Source: Mucilaginibacter sp. OK098 (lineage in GTDB: Bacteria; Bacteroidota; Bacteroidia; Sphingobacteriales; Sphingobacteriaceae). From it: DNA of 64,000 nucleotides. The first letter of the stretch is position 1, and each line of letters begins with the position of its first letter. A program made the translations under genes and the position numbers. Below are positions 42,666 to 51,119 of this stretch, in pieces. The notes under the pieces are model-generated. The model was not told where the DNA came from. It searched no databases and saw only the letters and a program-made list of their open reading frames with translations. The stretch spans positions 1,364,001-1,428,000 of the forward strand of contig NZ_FRCM01000001.1 of the NCBI RefSeq assembly GCF_900142915.1, read 5' to 3'.

Positions 42666-44543
42666 TTAAACGCCTTCTTGTGTACTTCCGTTACCGGGTT
42701 TCTTTCTTTTTAGTAACAATTTCATGCGCCTTCTTTTTAAGGAGATCTGCGTACGCGCACCTTCATTCTCTGTTAGCTGGTCATTATAGCCTGATATAAT
42801 ATTTCGGTATGATAACACTCCCTTCACCCGGTGATCATCTGCGTTAACTACAGGCAGCACATCACCGTTTTGTTTGGCCATTAATTCAACTGCAGTTCGT
42901 AAACTGTCATTATTATACACCAGCAAATGATCGGGCTGTATAATCTTCCTCAATATTGTATCAGCAGGCTCCAGGTAAAGATCTATCAACTTCACGGTTC
43001 CTGCATATTTCAAATTACCATCAACGGTTATTAAATAACTATCCCTTATGTTTTTTGAAGAAAGGAGTTCAATTACCTCACCAACCGTATTGCTTATTTT
43101 TAAAATTACGTGCTCATCACTGATCACTTCTGAAACCTTTGTTCTTTGCAAAACATCCGGTTCGTATGAGTCGGGAGTAACCACGCCTCGTCTGGCTATT
43201 TTCTCGGTCATAATGGTATTTTCCATCAGGAAGAAAGAAACAATATAAGCAGCAGTACAAGCCCCCAATAATGGCAACAAAGCGTGCGACTGCATGGTTG
43301 CCTCTAAAGCAAAGGTAATACTGGTTAAATATGCCCTTGATGCCCCTGCAAACATAGCCGACATACCAATCAATGCTGCCATTGGGATAGTTATACCCAA
43401 TTGAGGAAACCAGCTTATTAACAGAGAACCAATTATCGCACCGGCTGCACCGCCCATAGTCAATAACGGCGCCAGGGTACCGCCTGATGTTCCGCTGCCC
43501 AAAGCAATGGCCCATGATAGAAATTTTAAAAACACCAAACTGCATAGCAATTTTATTGGCCAGCTGCCCGAGAGAATTCCCGTAATGTTATCATATCCCA
43601 CTCCTAAAGTATGTGGTGCAAAATACCCGATCACTCCTACTGCCAGACCACCTAAAGCCGGGTACCACATCCAATGAATGGGGATTTTTTCAAAATAATC
43701 CTCTATCAGATATACTATTTTAGTTATTCCTATTGATAAAAAGCCAATTAGTACACCTATAAAGCTGTAGACAGCTAATGCCATATTTGATGGTGTTACC
43801 AGGTCGGGCATTTCAAATACCGGCCCGGCACCAAATAGTAAATGATGGCCTGCCGCACCTGTTATACATGCAAGTGCAACGGGAAGTATTGCCCTGGGTG
43901 AAAATTCGAATAACAACAACTCAATGGCCAGGAACACGGCTGCTATGGGCGTGCCGAAAATAGCAGACATACCAGCCGTTGCACCAGCCGCCAAAATCAC
44001 CTTGCGTTCGTTAGCGCTGATCTTAAATAATTGTCCTAAAGTTGAGCCTAATGCGCCACCTGTTGCAATGATAGGGCCTTCTGCACCAAAAGGCCCACCG
44101 GTTCCAATTGCTATGGCTGATGATATTGGCTTAAGGAAAGTGATGGATGGCTTTATCCGGCTTTCGTTCACCAGGATTTGCTCCATAGCTTCGGGGATAC
44201 CGTGGCCGCGAATTGCTTTTGAGCCATAAAGCGCCATGAATCCGACTATAATACCGCCGATAGCAGGAATAAATATTACCCAAACGCCCAAATGGTTGCT
44301 TGCCGGGCTGTTGAAACCAAGATCGATTTTGCCATAAAAAGCCACATTAGTAACAAAATTTATAAGTGTGACCAAAAACTTAGCGATAAGGCTAATAGCA
44401 ATTGCTACAGTAACCGACATCAGGCAGATGCGGATCAGGCGGCTTTTTTGCAGGAATGTCTTTTTTGAACTTCCTCCCCTGTTTTCCATATTGCTTAATA
44501 AAGGGGAGATGGGGATGCCGCTGTCGTACTCTTTCCGTGTCAT
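42666..44543 (-). CDS. ClC-family chloride channel/transporter with CBS domains
   Basis: 625 residues. The membrane part (about 35-450) has GHGIPEAM, GGPFGAEGPII with the gating Glu155, and GSGTSGGTLAPLLTMGGAAG. The C-terminal part holds two CBS domains (about 460-590: VILKISNTVGEVIELLSSK, LLVYNNDSLRTAVELMAKQNGDVLPVV, VKGVLSYRNIISGY) and a basic tail. The external gating Glu suggests Cl-/H+ exchange or gated conductance; the CBS pair usually binds adenine nucleotides. Transcribed alone, divergent from the Crp/Fnr-family gene. Confidence 0.93.
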   Translation of the reverse strand: MTRKEYDSGIPISPLLSNMENRGGSSKKTFLQKSRLIRICLMSVTVAIAISLIAKFLVTLINFVTNVAFYGKIDLGFNSPASNHLGVWVIFIPAIGGIIVGFMALYGSKAIRGHGIPEAMEQILVNESRIKPSITFLKPISSAIAIGTGGPFGAEGPIIATGGALGSTLGQLFKISANERKVILAAGATAGMSAIFGTPIAAVFLAIELLLFEFSPRAILPVALACITGAAGHHLLFGAGPVFEMPDLVTPSNMALAVYSFIGVLIGFLSIGITKIVYLIEDYFEKIPIHWMWYPALGGLAVGVIGYFAPHTLGVGYDNITGILSGSWPIKLLCSLVFLKFLSWAIALGSGTSGGTLAPLLTMGGAAGAIIGSLLISWFPQLGITIPMAALIGMSAMFAGASRAYLTSITFALEATMQSHALLPLLGACTAAYIVSFFLMENTIMTEKIARRGVVTPDSYEPDVLQRTKVSEVISDEHVILKISNTVGEVIELLSSKNIRDSYLITVDGNLKYAGTVKLIDLYLEPADTILRKIIQPDHLLVYNNDSLRTAVELMAKQNGDVLPVVNADDHRVKGVLSYRNIISGYNDQLTENEGARTQISLKRRRMKLLLKRKKPGNGSTQEGV

Positions 44544-44626
44544 TTTATTTGTAAAAATTGCCTGTTAAATAATTTTGCAAAGGTAATGTTTATTCAAATA
44601 GTCAGGAAAGAAATTTTACTTTTTAC

Positions 44627-44697
44627 ATTGCATAAACAATATAATATATATTAAAAATGTTAATTGCATATATTATTTAATTGCATAAACAATATAA
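44627..44697. promoter_or_regulatory. Direct repeats upstream of the FNR-like gene
   Basis: ATTGCATAAACAATATAA occurs exactly at 44627-44644 and 44680-44697, with a half copy ATTGCATA at 44663-44670. They lie in the 225-bp divergent region between the ClC and Crp/Fnr genes, 72-142 bp before the latter. Candidate binding sites, possibly for autoregulation. Confidence 0.55.
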
Positions 44698-44768
44698 AAA
44701 TCAACACTATTTACATTAACCCTGTAAAGTATTGCATCTTATAGCTATTATTGCACAACGATAAGTGA

Positions 44769-45470
44769 ATGAAAGACCCAAAACAAGAATGTGACCTTAA
44801 AAGCTGCTTTTTATGCACATCATGCATCCCCGACTGGCTGCCTGCAATTGCCGCACATAAAAAGAACATCACTTTAAAAAGGGGCCAGGAGATTTTTAAA
44901 GAAGGTGATACTGTTGAAGGGATCTTTTTTGTTTACTCAGGCAAGGTTAAGGTACACAAACGCTGGGACGATGATAAAGAACTGATCCTGCGCTTTGCAA
45001 AAGGCGGCGATATTTTGGGACATTTGGGGCTTGGTGATGATCCGCTTTATCCAATATCTGCAACCGCGGTTGAAAATACAATTGTATGTTATGTGCAAAT
45101 TGATTTTTTTGAATCAACTTTAAATGTAAATCCACAATTCGCAGTTAAGCTGATGAAACTTTTTGCAAACGCCCTGCAGGAATCTGAAAAACGAATGCGC
45201 AACCTGGCACATATGCCGGTAAAGGAGCGCATTGCCCAGGCGCTTTTATCACTCAAAAACCAATTCGGGCTTAATAGCGGTGGCTATATAGATATTGAAC
45301 TGCCCAAGCAGGATATTGCCTCATACGCCGGTGTTGCCTATGAAACCTTTTTCAAAGTAACCCAGGAGTTTTTGCAGGGCGGTTTAATTGAAGTAAATGG
45401 AAAAAGCTTTAGATTGGTTAATGAGGATGGGTTGACGGAAATAGTGGAAGGAAAAAGGGAATCGTCGTAG
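44769..45470 (+). CDS. Crp/Fnr-family regulator with N-terminal cysteine cluster (FNR-like)
   Basis: 233 residues. The N-terminus carries Cys8, 13, 16 and 19 (CDLKSCFLCTSC), and a further Cys107 lies in the sensor barrel, matching the layout of FNR (three N-terminal Cys plus one central). An Fe-S oxygen or NO sensor is therefore likely. The cyclic-nucleotide phosphate-binding Arg-Ser of CRP is not seen, so cAMP binding is unlikely. The HTH is near 170-205 (DIELPKQDIASYAGVAYETFFKVTQEFLQGG). The last residues and stop codon (ESS, TAG) lie inside an inverted-repeat element. Confidence 0.88.
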   Translation: MKDPKQECDLKSCFLCTSCIPDWLPAIAAHKKNITLKRGQEIFKEGDTVEGIFFVYSGKVKVHKRWDDDKELILRFAKGGDILGHLGLGDDPLYPISATAVENTIVCYVQIDFFESTLNVNPQFAVKLMKLFANALQESEKRMRNLAHMPVKERIAQALLSLKNQFGLNSGGYIDIELPKQDIASYAGVAYETFFKVTQEFLQGGLIEVNGKSFRLVNEDGLTEIVEGKRESS

Positions 45471-45578
45471 AGACGCGATGCTTCGCGTCTCCAACTGTAC
45501 AGGGCGAATAGACAAGGCGATTGCAAACATTTTCGGTTACCTAAACGCTGGAGACGCGAAGCATCCCGTCTCTACGAC
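45464..45578. repeat. 115-bp inverted-repeat element between convergent genes
   Basis: Arms of 29 bp (45464-45492 and 45550-45578) starting GTCGTAGAGACG, complementary with one mismatch; each arm also has an internal GACGCG/CGCGTC palindrome. The left arm provides the last two codons and the stop of the FNR-like gene; the right arm ends 2 bp before the stop of the phosphodiesterase gene. Confidence 0.85.
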
Positions 45579-45580
45579 AT

Positions 45581-46537
45581 TTACAACTCAATTTTCCTCC
45601 CCTGCTCTGGAAAGATCAAATTAAATCCCAATTTATTCTGAGCCTTTAACTGCGCTTTAAGTTTATCAATATTAACCTGCGGTGGTTTAACATGAGTAAT
45701 CACCAGGTTAAAACCTTTAAGCGCATCGCTCCCTGTTAAAGCAGCAAGATCATCCATTTCCTTCATTAGCCAGTTTGGGGTTAAATGCCCGAAAAGCGTT
45801 TTATCCGGCTGCTCATTGGGGAATGAAGTTTCGATCATAATCCCTTTCAGCTTTTTGCTTTTTATTAAAGGGGCAACTGTCTCCCACAAAGCATGCAGGG
45901 TGTGGCTTTTTTCTATTTCATCAGGCCCAACATCACCCAAATACAAAATATAGGCATCTTTACTATTTACCAAAAATGCAGTGCTTTGCAGGTTTGAATG
46001 GCTGAGCGGGAAAGCCTTTACACTCATCGCCGTATTTTTAATAGCCATGCTGCTATCGGGCGTTAAAACCTGGTAATGGTACTTTTTAAGCAACGGAGTC
46101 TCTCCTTCATCAGCAAAATTGGCCCAGCTTTCCCAGGTAAAATAGTGCGTTTTGATGGTTTGCAAACAGCTGGCCAACCCATAAATAGTTTTAGCCGAAT
46201 CATCCGGCGAGTTGATGATAAGACCGGAAACATGGTCAAGGTGTGCATGTGAGATAAAATATCCTTTGATATATTGCTTCAGCACTTGCTCAGCAGGAAT
46301 ATTAAATACTTTGTTGCTGACGGCCTTCTCAATACCGTAATGAAGGGTGCCGGCGTCAAGGCATATATAATCATTAGTCCCGGCTGCTGCAACCATATAG
46401 GCGGATAAATTGCTTTCATCAATACCACCTTTAATGCCAAGGGGCACAATTTTAAAAGATTTATTGTATTGAGAGTACCCAGCCAATGGAAAAGTGAATA
46501 CACATAAACAACTAATAATAAATAAATTACGCAACAT
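45581..46537 (-). CDS. Class II 3',5'-cyclic-nucleotide phosphodiesterase (metallo-beta-lactamase fold)
   Basis: 318 residues with a signal peptide (cleavage near AGYSQ), so the enzyme is periplasmic or secreted. Metal site: YFISHAHLDHVSGL (HxHxDH), the His in PLSHSNLQSTAFLV, LYLGDVGPDEIEK and, near the end, VITHVKP. The insert GIMIETSFPNEQPDKTLFGHLTPNWL is characteristic of the PDE1/CpdP class II family. It would hydrolyse cAMP or cGMP outside the cytoplasm. It converges on the FNR-like gene with the inverted-repeat element between. Confidence 0.85.
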   Translation of the reverse strand: MLRNLFIISCLCVFTFPLAGYSQYNKSFKIVPLGIKGGIDESNLSAYMVAAAGTNDYICLDAGTLHYGIEKAVSNKVFNIPAEQVLKQYIKGYFISHAHLDHVSGLIINSPDDSAKTIYGLASCLQTIKTHYFTWESWANFADEGETPLLKKYHYQVLTPDSSMAIKNTAMSVKAFPLSHSNLQSTAFLVNSKDAYILYLGDVGPDEIEKSHTLHALWETVAPLIKSKKLKGIMIETSFPNEQPDKTLFGHLTPNWLMKEMDDLAALTGSDALKGFNLVITHVKPPQVNIDKLKAQLKAQNKLGFNLIFPEQGRKIEL

Positions 46538-46554
46538 ATTTTACTCATATGAGA

Positions 46555-46585
46555 GACTTACGAAGTTTTGAAAACTTCGTAAGTC
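46555..46585. repeat. Second copy of the ACTTACGAAG palindrome
   Basis: GACTTACGAAGTTTT, one G, then the exact complement. The 29-bp core equals that at 39183-39215, but the outermost pair is G-C here and A-T there. It sits between divergent genes (phosphodiesterase and ketoreductase), so it is not a terminator in this place. Confidence 0.8.
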
Positions 46586-46736
46586 TGGTGAGGTATCAAA
46601 TATTAAAACAACATGCCTAAATTATTATTAAAATCAACATATTTGCTGTAAAGATTTAAGGAAAAGTTATAAACTATTGGCAACTTTGGTAAAACTGATC
46701 ACTAATCGCCAACCTCTGATCACTATAAAAATCCTG

Positions 46737-47456
46737 ATGGAGAAAAAAAAAATATTAATTACAGGTGCCAGTAAAGGGTTAGGACTGGCCATATCTAAAA
46801 AGCTATCAGGTGAATATACTTTAATATTACACGCATCAAAACCCGAAAGCTTTACAGATATTGAACCGGGCAGCCACATTCTTTGTGCCGATTTTTCAGA
46901 TCCGGATGCCATAAATAGTTTTTGCAAGCAGCTAAAAAAAGAACATGGGGATTTATACGGGGTAATTAATAACGCGGGCGTAGCTTACGATAAGCCCCTG
47001 AATTATCAGCCGGAAAAGGAAATTGACGCCATGCTGAATGTAAATTTAAAGGCCCCTATCCTGATCTGCAAAACAGCTATGAAGATCTTTAGCTTAACAC
47101 AACAAGGTGTCATTATAAACATCAGCTCGGTAGTTGGCGAAAGCGGCAATGCTTTTCAGTCTGTTTATGCGGCTACAAAAGCAGGACTGGCGGCGCTGTC
47201 AAGGTCATTGGCGCAGGAAGCGGCGGCAACCAATACCGAACATAATATAAGGGTGCTCAGTGTATCTCCAGGTTTTATTGAAACCGATATGACAGCTGCC
47301 ATACCCGAAGCAATAAAACAGAAATACTTCAATATGATCCCGGCTAAAAGATTTGGAAAGGTTGATGATGTGGCAGATACGATTGCGTTCCTGTTATCAG
47401 ACAAGGCATCATACATTAACGGAACAAATATCCACATCAACGGCGGCTTAATATGA
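46737..47456 (+). CDS. SDR-family 3-oxoacyl-ACP reductase (FabG-like)
   Basis: 239 residues from ATG 46737 (MEKKKILITGASKGLG); the longer frame to 46677 adds no conserved sequence. NAD(P) motif TGASKGLG, NNAG at the expected distance, catalytic Ser in INISSVVGESG and YAATK (Tyr-x3-Lys), then SPGFIETDMTA and YINGTNIHINGG. It reduces beta-ketoacyl thioesters to beta-hydroxy. First gene of a plus-strand biosynthetic operon; its stop overlaps the dehydratase start (ATGA). As a second copy in a specialised operon it is unlikely to be the housekeeping fabG. Confidence 0.88.
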   Translation: MEKKKILITGASKGLGLAISKKLSGEYTLILHASKPESFTDIEPGSHILCADFSDPDAINSFCKQLKKEHGDLYGVINNAGVAYDKPLNYQPEKEIDAMLNVNLKAPILICKTAMKIFSLTQQGVIINISSVVGESGNAFQSVYAATKAGLAALSRSLAQEAAATNTEHNIRVLSVSPGFIETDMTAAIPEAIKQKYFNMIPAKRFGKVDDVADTIAFLLSDKASYINGTNIHINGGLI

Positions 47457-48049
47457 CAGACAAAGAAAGAGCAGACTACCTGGATATAATAATGAATGGC
47501 AACCTGGTTGGGGTTGATCCCTCGCAATTGTTGCTGCACGGCCCTACAAAACGACTGGTAAATACCTATCACTGGCATTCGCCTTATAAAGGAATTGTAG
47601 CCAGCTATTCACCAACTGAAAGGGATGTAGAAGATCATTTCAATGTATTTCGCGGTGTTGACCAGATTGAGGCATTTGCACAGGCAACCATTGTTTCATG
47701 CGCAACTTTTTTGGAGTGCCGCAAGCTGAAAGGCCTGCCTGATGTATTGAGGGATAAATTTGTACCTGCATTTATAAGTATCGGCAATGTTAGCTTCCAG
47801 AATTACCTGGAATTGGGCGACACATTTATAAGTATCGGTAACATTACCTTTTATAAATGGCGGCAAATGGTTTGCGACGGGCGCATTTATAAAGTACCAA
47901 AGGGCCTGGATCTTGATGAATATTTTAGCGATTTTACCGAAGAAAGATTATTAAAATATGATATTAGCAAAGATTTTATAAAAGTGGCCGAATTGCATGA
48001 CATTACGGGTCGCGCAATTCTTATAGAATTATTTAACAAATTAGCATAA
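47453..48049 (+). CDS. Hot-dog-fold 3-hydroxyacyl-ACP dehydratase-like protein (FabZ/FabA-related)
   Basis: 198 residues. DHFNVFRGVDQIEAFAQA places His62 and Glu73 as in the FabZ active site (His in GHFP, Glu in EAxAQ), though the spacing is three residues shorter than usual. The preceding LLLHGPTKRLVNTY fits the FabZ LLPHRxPFLLVD start. The C-terminal 60 residues (LDLDEYFSDFTEERLLKY) extend past a normal FabZ. Position between ketoreductase and carrier protein supports a dehydratase role. Function is inferred from motif and context. Confidence 0.7.
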   Translation: MTDKERADYLDIIMNGNLVGVDPSQLLLHGPTKRLVNTYHWHSPYKGIVASYSPTERDVEDHFNVFRGVDQIEAFAQATIVSCATFLECRKLKGLPDVLRDKFVPAFISIGNVSFQNYLELGDTFISIGNITFYKWRQMVCDGRIYKVPKGLDLDEYFSDFTEERLLKYDISKDFIKVAELHDITGRAILIELFNKLA

Positions 48050-48050
48050 T

Positions 48051-48326
48051 ATGGAAAACGAAAGACAAGAAATACTTGACGGTTTATTAGAGGTATTAAA
48101 AACAGTACGAACAATTGATCCGGAAAAATTAGTTGGCGTAACTGAAGAAACCGACTTCCTTACAGACCTGAGCACCCCATCAACCGAGCTGATAAATATA
48201 GCCGCCAAGGTTGAACAGAAATTTGATATTGAATTTGAAGATGAAGACATCGACCGGATGGGCTCAAAAGTAAAAGATGTTATCGATTTGATAATAATGG
48301 TAAAAGAACGCAGCGCAAATAAATAA
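48051..48326 (+). CDS. Acyl carrier protein with atypical attachment motif
   Basis: 91 residues, acidic, helical. The ACP pattern is clear: EILDGLLEVLKTV, DPEKLVGVTEETDFLTDL, then VEQKFDIEFEDEDIDRMGSKVKDVIDLI. The phosphopantetheine Ser should be Ser44, but the motif reads LSTPSTEL in place of the usual LGxDSLxx: Pro stands where Asp normally precedes the Ser. A phosphopantetheinyl transferase encoded in the same operon may be matched to it. It starts 1 bp after the dehydratase stop. Confidence 0.85.
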   Translation: MENERQEILDGLLEVLKTVRTIDPEKLVGVTEETDFLTDLSTPSTELINIAAKVEQKFDIEFEDEDIDRMGSKVKDVIDLIIMVKERSANK

Positions 48327-48329
48327 TTT

Positions 48330-49682
48330 ATGATTGTAGCAGGCAGAAAAGTAGCGATTGTGGGCATGGGCGGGGCTTTTCCAACCTGTACAAGCCTGGA
48401 TGATTTTGATAAAAAATTATTTGCCGGCGAAAGCTTGATCCGCAATTGGCCTAAGGCAGCGGCCTATGACAAGCAGATTCGTTCAATGGTGGCCGGTTAT
48501 ATTACCGAGCCCGAAATGAACCTGGAAGCTATTCATCCGGTGCCGGAAACGGAATACCCTGAAACGTATGTCGACCATCTTGGGCGCATCCCCGACCTTA
48601 ACCTTGCTACTGCCGACCTTGGCTGTGTTTGGGCAATGTTAGGCGCACAGGAATCTATCAAAATGGCCGGATGGTCAAAAGCAGAAGTTGAATCAGAACA
48701 AACCGGTGTGGTCATCGCCTCCGGTGGTGGTGGTAACGTAATTTCCCGCCATGCATGGCATGCATTTTATGAACTGGGTAAAAAAACCCGGATGGCAGGT
48801 TCACATACTGTTGATAGGGCAATGTCATACCGCGAAGCTGCAAACGTATCCTGCCTTATCCGTAATAAAGGTGTTTGTGAATCAATCATATCTGCCTGTG
48901 CTACAGGCTTAGGCAATATAGGCTATGCTTACCGCCTTATAAAATTCGGCCTGCAGGATCGTGCCATTACGGGTGGCGTTGAAGGCACCGCGCTTGAAAC
49001 CTTTATTGGGTTTGATGCTATGCAGGTATTAAGCAAAGGTTTTGCACCTGAGCAAAGCTCACGCCCCTTTGATATAAAAAGAAATGGGTTTGTTTGTTCG
49101 TTTGGCGCTGGCATTGTTGCGCTGGAAGAATATGAAATAGCAAAAGCCCGCGGTGCAAATATCCTTGGTGTTATTGATGAATATTTCAATAATTCTGATG
49201 GTGACGGTAACATGTTTTATCCATCATATGATGGTCAGAAAAGGCTCTGGAAAGGCCTGATGGCAGGTGGGAATATCAAACCGGATGTTGTTAAAGTGCA
49301 CGGTACAGCAACACCAGTTGGCGATATATTGGAATTAATAAGCGTTGTTGATACCATTGGCGAAGAAGGCTATCATATTTCAGCGCCAAAAGCGCAATTC
49401 GGGCATATGCTTGGGGCAGCCGGTTCAGTGGAGCTTATTGCTTCTTTATTGATGCTTAAAAATCAAAAAGTGCTGCCATGTATAAATTCTGATGAGTTAA
49501 ATCCTGAATTAGAGAATTTTCAAAAGAAAGACGGTTGGGAAGGATCTGACAAACCTGCTGCAGCTTACCGTCACCTGATCTCGCAGGAAACTGTAGCAAA
49601 AGAAATTAACCAGATAGTTTGTTTAAATTATGGCTTTGGCGGTACAAACAGCGCCATGTCTATTTCAAGGGATGATAAATAA
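48330..49682 (+). CDS. Beta-ketoacyl-ACP synthase (KAS II type)
   Basis: 450 residues, thiolase fold. The catalytic triad is intact: Cys190 in ISACATG, His324 in KVHGTATPVGD and His359 in AQFGHMLGAAG; C-terminal LNYGFGGTNSAMS closes the site. It condenses an acyl thioester with malonyl-ACP. It lies 3 bp after the carrier protein and overlaps the enoyl reductase gene by 11 bp. There is no second, chain-length-factor type KS nearby, so this is a single iterative or stepwise KS and not a KS-CLF pair. Confidence 0.92.
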   Translation: MIVAGRKVAIVGMGGAFPTCTSLDDFDKKLFAGESLIRNWPKAAAYDKQIRSMVAGYITEPEMNLEAIHPVPETEYPETYVDHLGRIPDLNLATADLGCVWAMLGAQESIKMAGWSKAEVESEQTGVVIASGGGGNVISRHAWHAFYELGKKTRMAGSHTVDRAMSYREAANVSCLIRNKGVCESIISACATGLGNIGYAYRLIKFGLQDRAITGGVEGTALETFIGFDAMQVLSKGFAPEQSSRPFDIKRNGFVCSFGAGIVALEEYEIAKARGANILGVIDEYFNNSDGDGNMFYPSYDGQKRLWKGLMAGGNIKPDVVKVHGTATPVGDILELISVVDTIGEEGYHISAPKAQFGHMLGAAGSVELIASLLMLKNQKVLPCINSDELNPELENFQKKDGWEGSDKPAAAYRHLISQETVAKEINQIVCLNYGFGGTNSAMSISRDDK

Positions 49683-50490
49683 TAAAGATAAGGTTGCGGT
49701 AATATTTGGTGTGCGGAACGAAAGCTCTATTGCATATGATATTGCTGTAAAGCTGCATCAATCGGGTTGTAAGGTAGCGCTAAGTTACGTTGCAGATACT
49801 AAAAAAGAGGTTTTATACCTGATGGAGCAAAACGGCATGGATCCCAAACTATCTGCCGAAGTTGACGTAAGGTTGGAAGAAGAGATCAGCGCATTTATGC
49901 GGATGGCTTATGATACCGTTGGCCCGATAGATTATGTTTTACATGGCGTGGCATTTGGTACGCAATCGGTGATGTGTTACAGCATCCCCGGCAGCGACGA
50001 ACCGCCCCCTTCCTATATCGATATCCCGTTTGATGATTTGATGGATGCTTTCAACATCAGCGCCTATTCATTATTAAGGGTTAGCCGGGTAGCACAGCCA
50101 TTACTGGCAAAAAATGCGTCTATCTTAACACTTACGTATAATGCATCGCAGCGGGTTTTTCCGGGTTATGCCGGGATGGCGATTTGTAAAGCTGCTTTGG
50201 AGAATATAATGATCTATCTCGCCAGTCACTTTAGAGGTACCGGTGTAAGGGTAAACGCTATTTCCGCAGGATTGGTTATGACCACTTCATCAGGCGGCAT
50301 TTTCGGTGTTCGTAAACTGCGTAAAATGGGGAAATTTACTGCTCCGCTTGGTAATATTGATTCAGGCGATGTGGGTGATGCCGCGCTTTATTACTTTTCT
50401 GATCTTTCAAAAAGAGTAACGGGTAATATCCATTTTGTTGACGGCGGTTTTAATATTATGGGACTTGGAGTGGATGGAGAAGGAAATTAA
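49672..50490 (+). CDS. Enoyl-ACP reductase (FabI-type SDR)
   Basis: 272 residues from ATG 49672 (MINNKDKVAVIFG); the frame upstream to 49630 lies in the KS gene. FabI hallmarks: FGVRNESSIAYDIA at the nucleotide site, and catalytic TYNASQRVFPGYAGMAICKA (Tyr-x6-Lys with the second upstream Tyr). The C-terminus NIHFVDGGFNIMG is typical. It reduces the double bond left by the dehydratase, so the operon can make saturated chains. Start overlaps the KS stop, end overlaps the transferase start. Confidence 0.9.
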   Translation: MINNKDKVAVIFGVRNESSIAYDIAVKLHQSGCKVALSYVADTKKEVLYLMEQNGMDPKLSAEVDVRLEEEISAFMRMAYDTVGPIDYVLHGVAFGTQSVMCYSIPGSDEPPPSYIDIPFDDLMDAFNISAYSLLRVSRVAQPLLAKNASILTLTYNASQRVFPGYAGMAICKAALENIMIYLASHFRGTGVRVNAISAGLVMTTSSGGIFGVRKLRKMGKFTAPLGNIDSGDVGDAALYYFSDLSKRVTGNIHFVDGGFNIMGLGVDGEGN

Positions 50491-50872
50491 AAAGACACTG
50501 GACGAAATAACCCCCGCTCAAAAGTTTTCAGCTGGCAACGATATTGTGTTTATCCCCGATTTTGAAAAATCCTTTACAGAATCATTTAAAAATAAGGCTT
50601 ACACTGCAAATGAGATAGCTTATTGCAATCAGTTTGAAAATCCATTGCTGCGTTATGCTTCAACCTGGGCCGCAAAAGAAGCGGTTTATAAAGCGGTAAA
50701 GCAAATTGATCCTTCGGCATTGGGCCCTAAAAAGATCGAGATCCTTCGTGATAAACCTGTTGGCAAGCCTACCGTTATAATTCACCGCGATTCTGCTAAA
50801 TTTGATATCGCCCTTTCTATCTCGCATGATGGCGATTATACATGGGCAATTGCCTTTATTGAAAATTTGTAA
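50474..50872 (+). CDS. 4'-phosphopantetheinyl transferase (AcpS-type)
   Basis: 132 residues from ATG 50474 (MEKEIKKTLDEI), overlapping the reductase gene by 17 bp. AcpS motifs: GNDIVFIPDFEKSF (metal-binding Asp), WAAKEAVYKA and SISHDGDYTWAIA. It transfers phosphopantetheine from CoA to carrier-protein serines. In this place it most likely activates the atypical carrier protein of the operon, and could also serve the NRPS-PKS carrier domains 4 kb downstream, although AcpS-type enzymes usually prefer fatty-acid carriers. Confidence 0.87.
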   Translation: MEKEIKKTLDEITPAQKFSAGNDIVFIPDFEKSFTESFKNKAYTANEIAYCNQFENPLLRYASTWAAKEAVYKAVKQIDPSALGPKKIEILRDKPVGKPTVIIHRDSAKFDIALSISHDGDYTWAIAFIENL

Positions 50873-50920
50873 CAATAATGATCAATATCCTATCTGTAAA
50901 ACCATCAAAAAAAACCGGGT

Positions 50921-51106
50921 GTCATGCTGAGCCCCGTCGAAGCATGCGGGCAAAGGCCTCTCCGCACGTCGCCCATCGGAAAGCTATCCCCCATGTCATT
51001 GCGAGGAACGAAGCAATCGCATACTATACAGAGCGAACAGAAAGGTGTAGAACCTGCACAGCGGTTGTGCATGACATGCGGTTGCCACGCTATGCTCGCA
51101 ATGACA
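50921..51106. repeat. Inverted-repeat insertion within the biosynthetic operon
   Basis: Two repeat pieces. At 50921-50948 a GTCATGCTGAGCCCCGTCGA segment; at 50994-51106 an imperfect inverted repeat with arms TGTCATTGCGAGGAACGAAG... and ...CTCGCAATGACA, the sort of element scattered through Bacteroidota genomes. Small plus-strand ORFs across it look artificial. It separates the transferase gene from the hydrolase gene. Confidence 0.8.
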
Positions 51107-51119
51107 TATTTTTTAACTT

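Noticed and set aside
44769..46537. cAMP circuit made of the Crp-family gene and the phosphodiesterase
   Set aside because: The regulator lacks cAMP-contact residues and the phosphodiesterase has a signal peptide, so it acts outside the cytoplasm. Adjacency alone is not enough.
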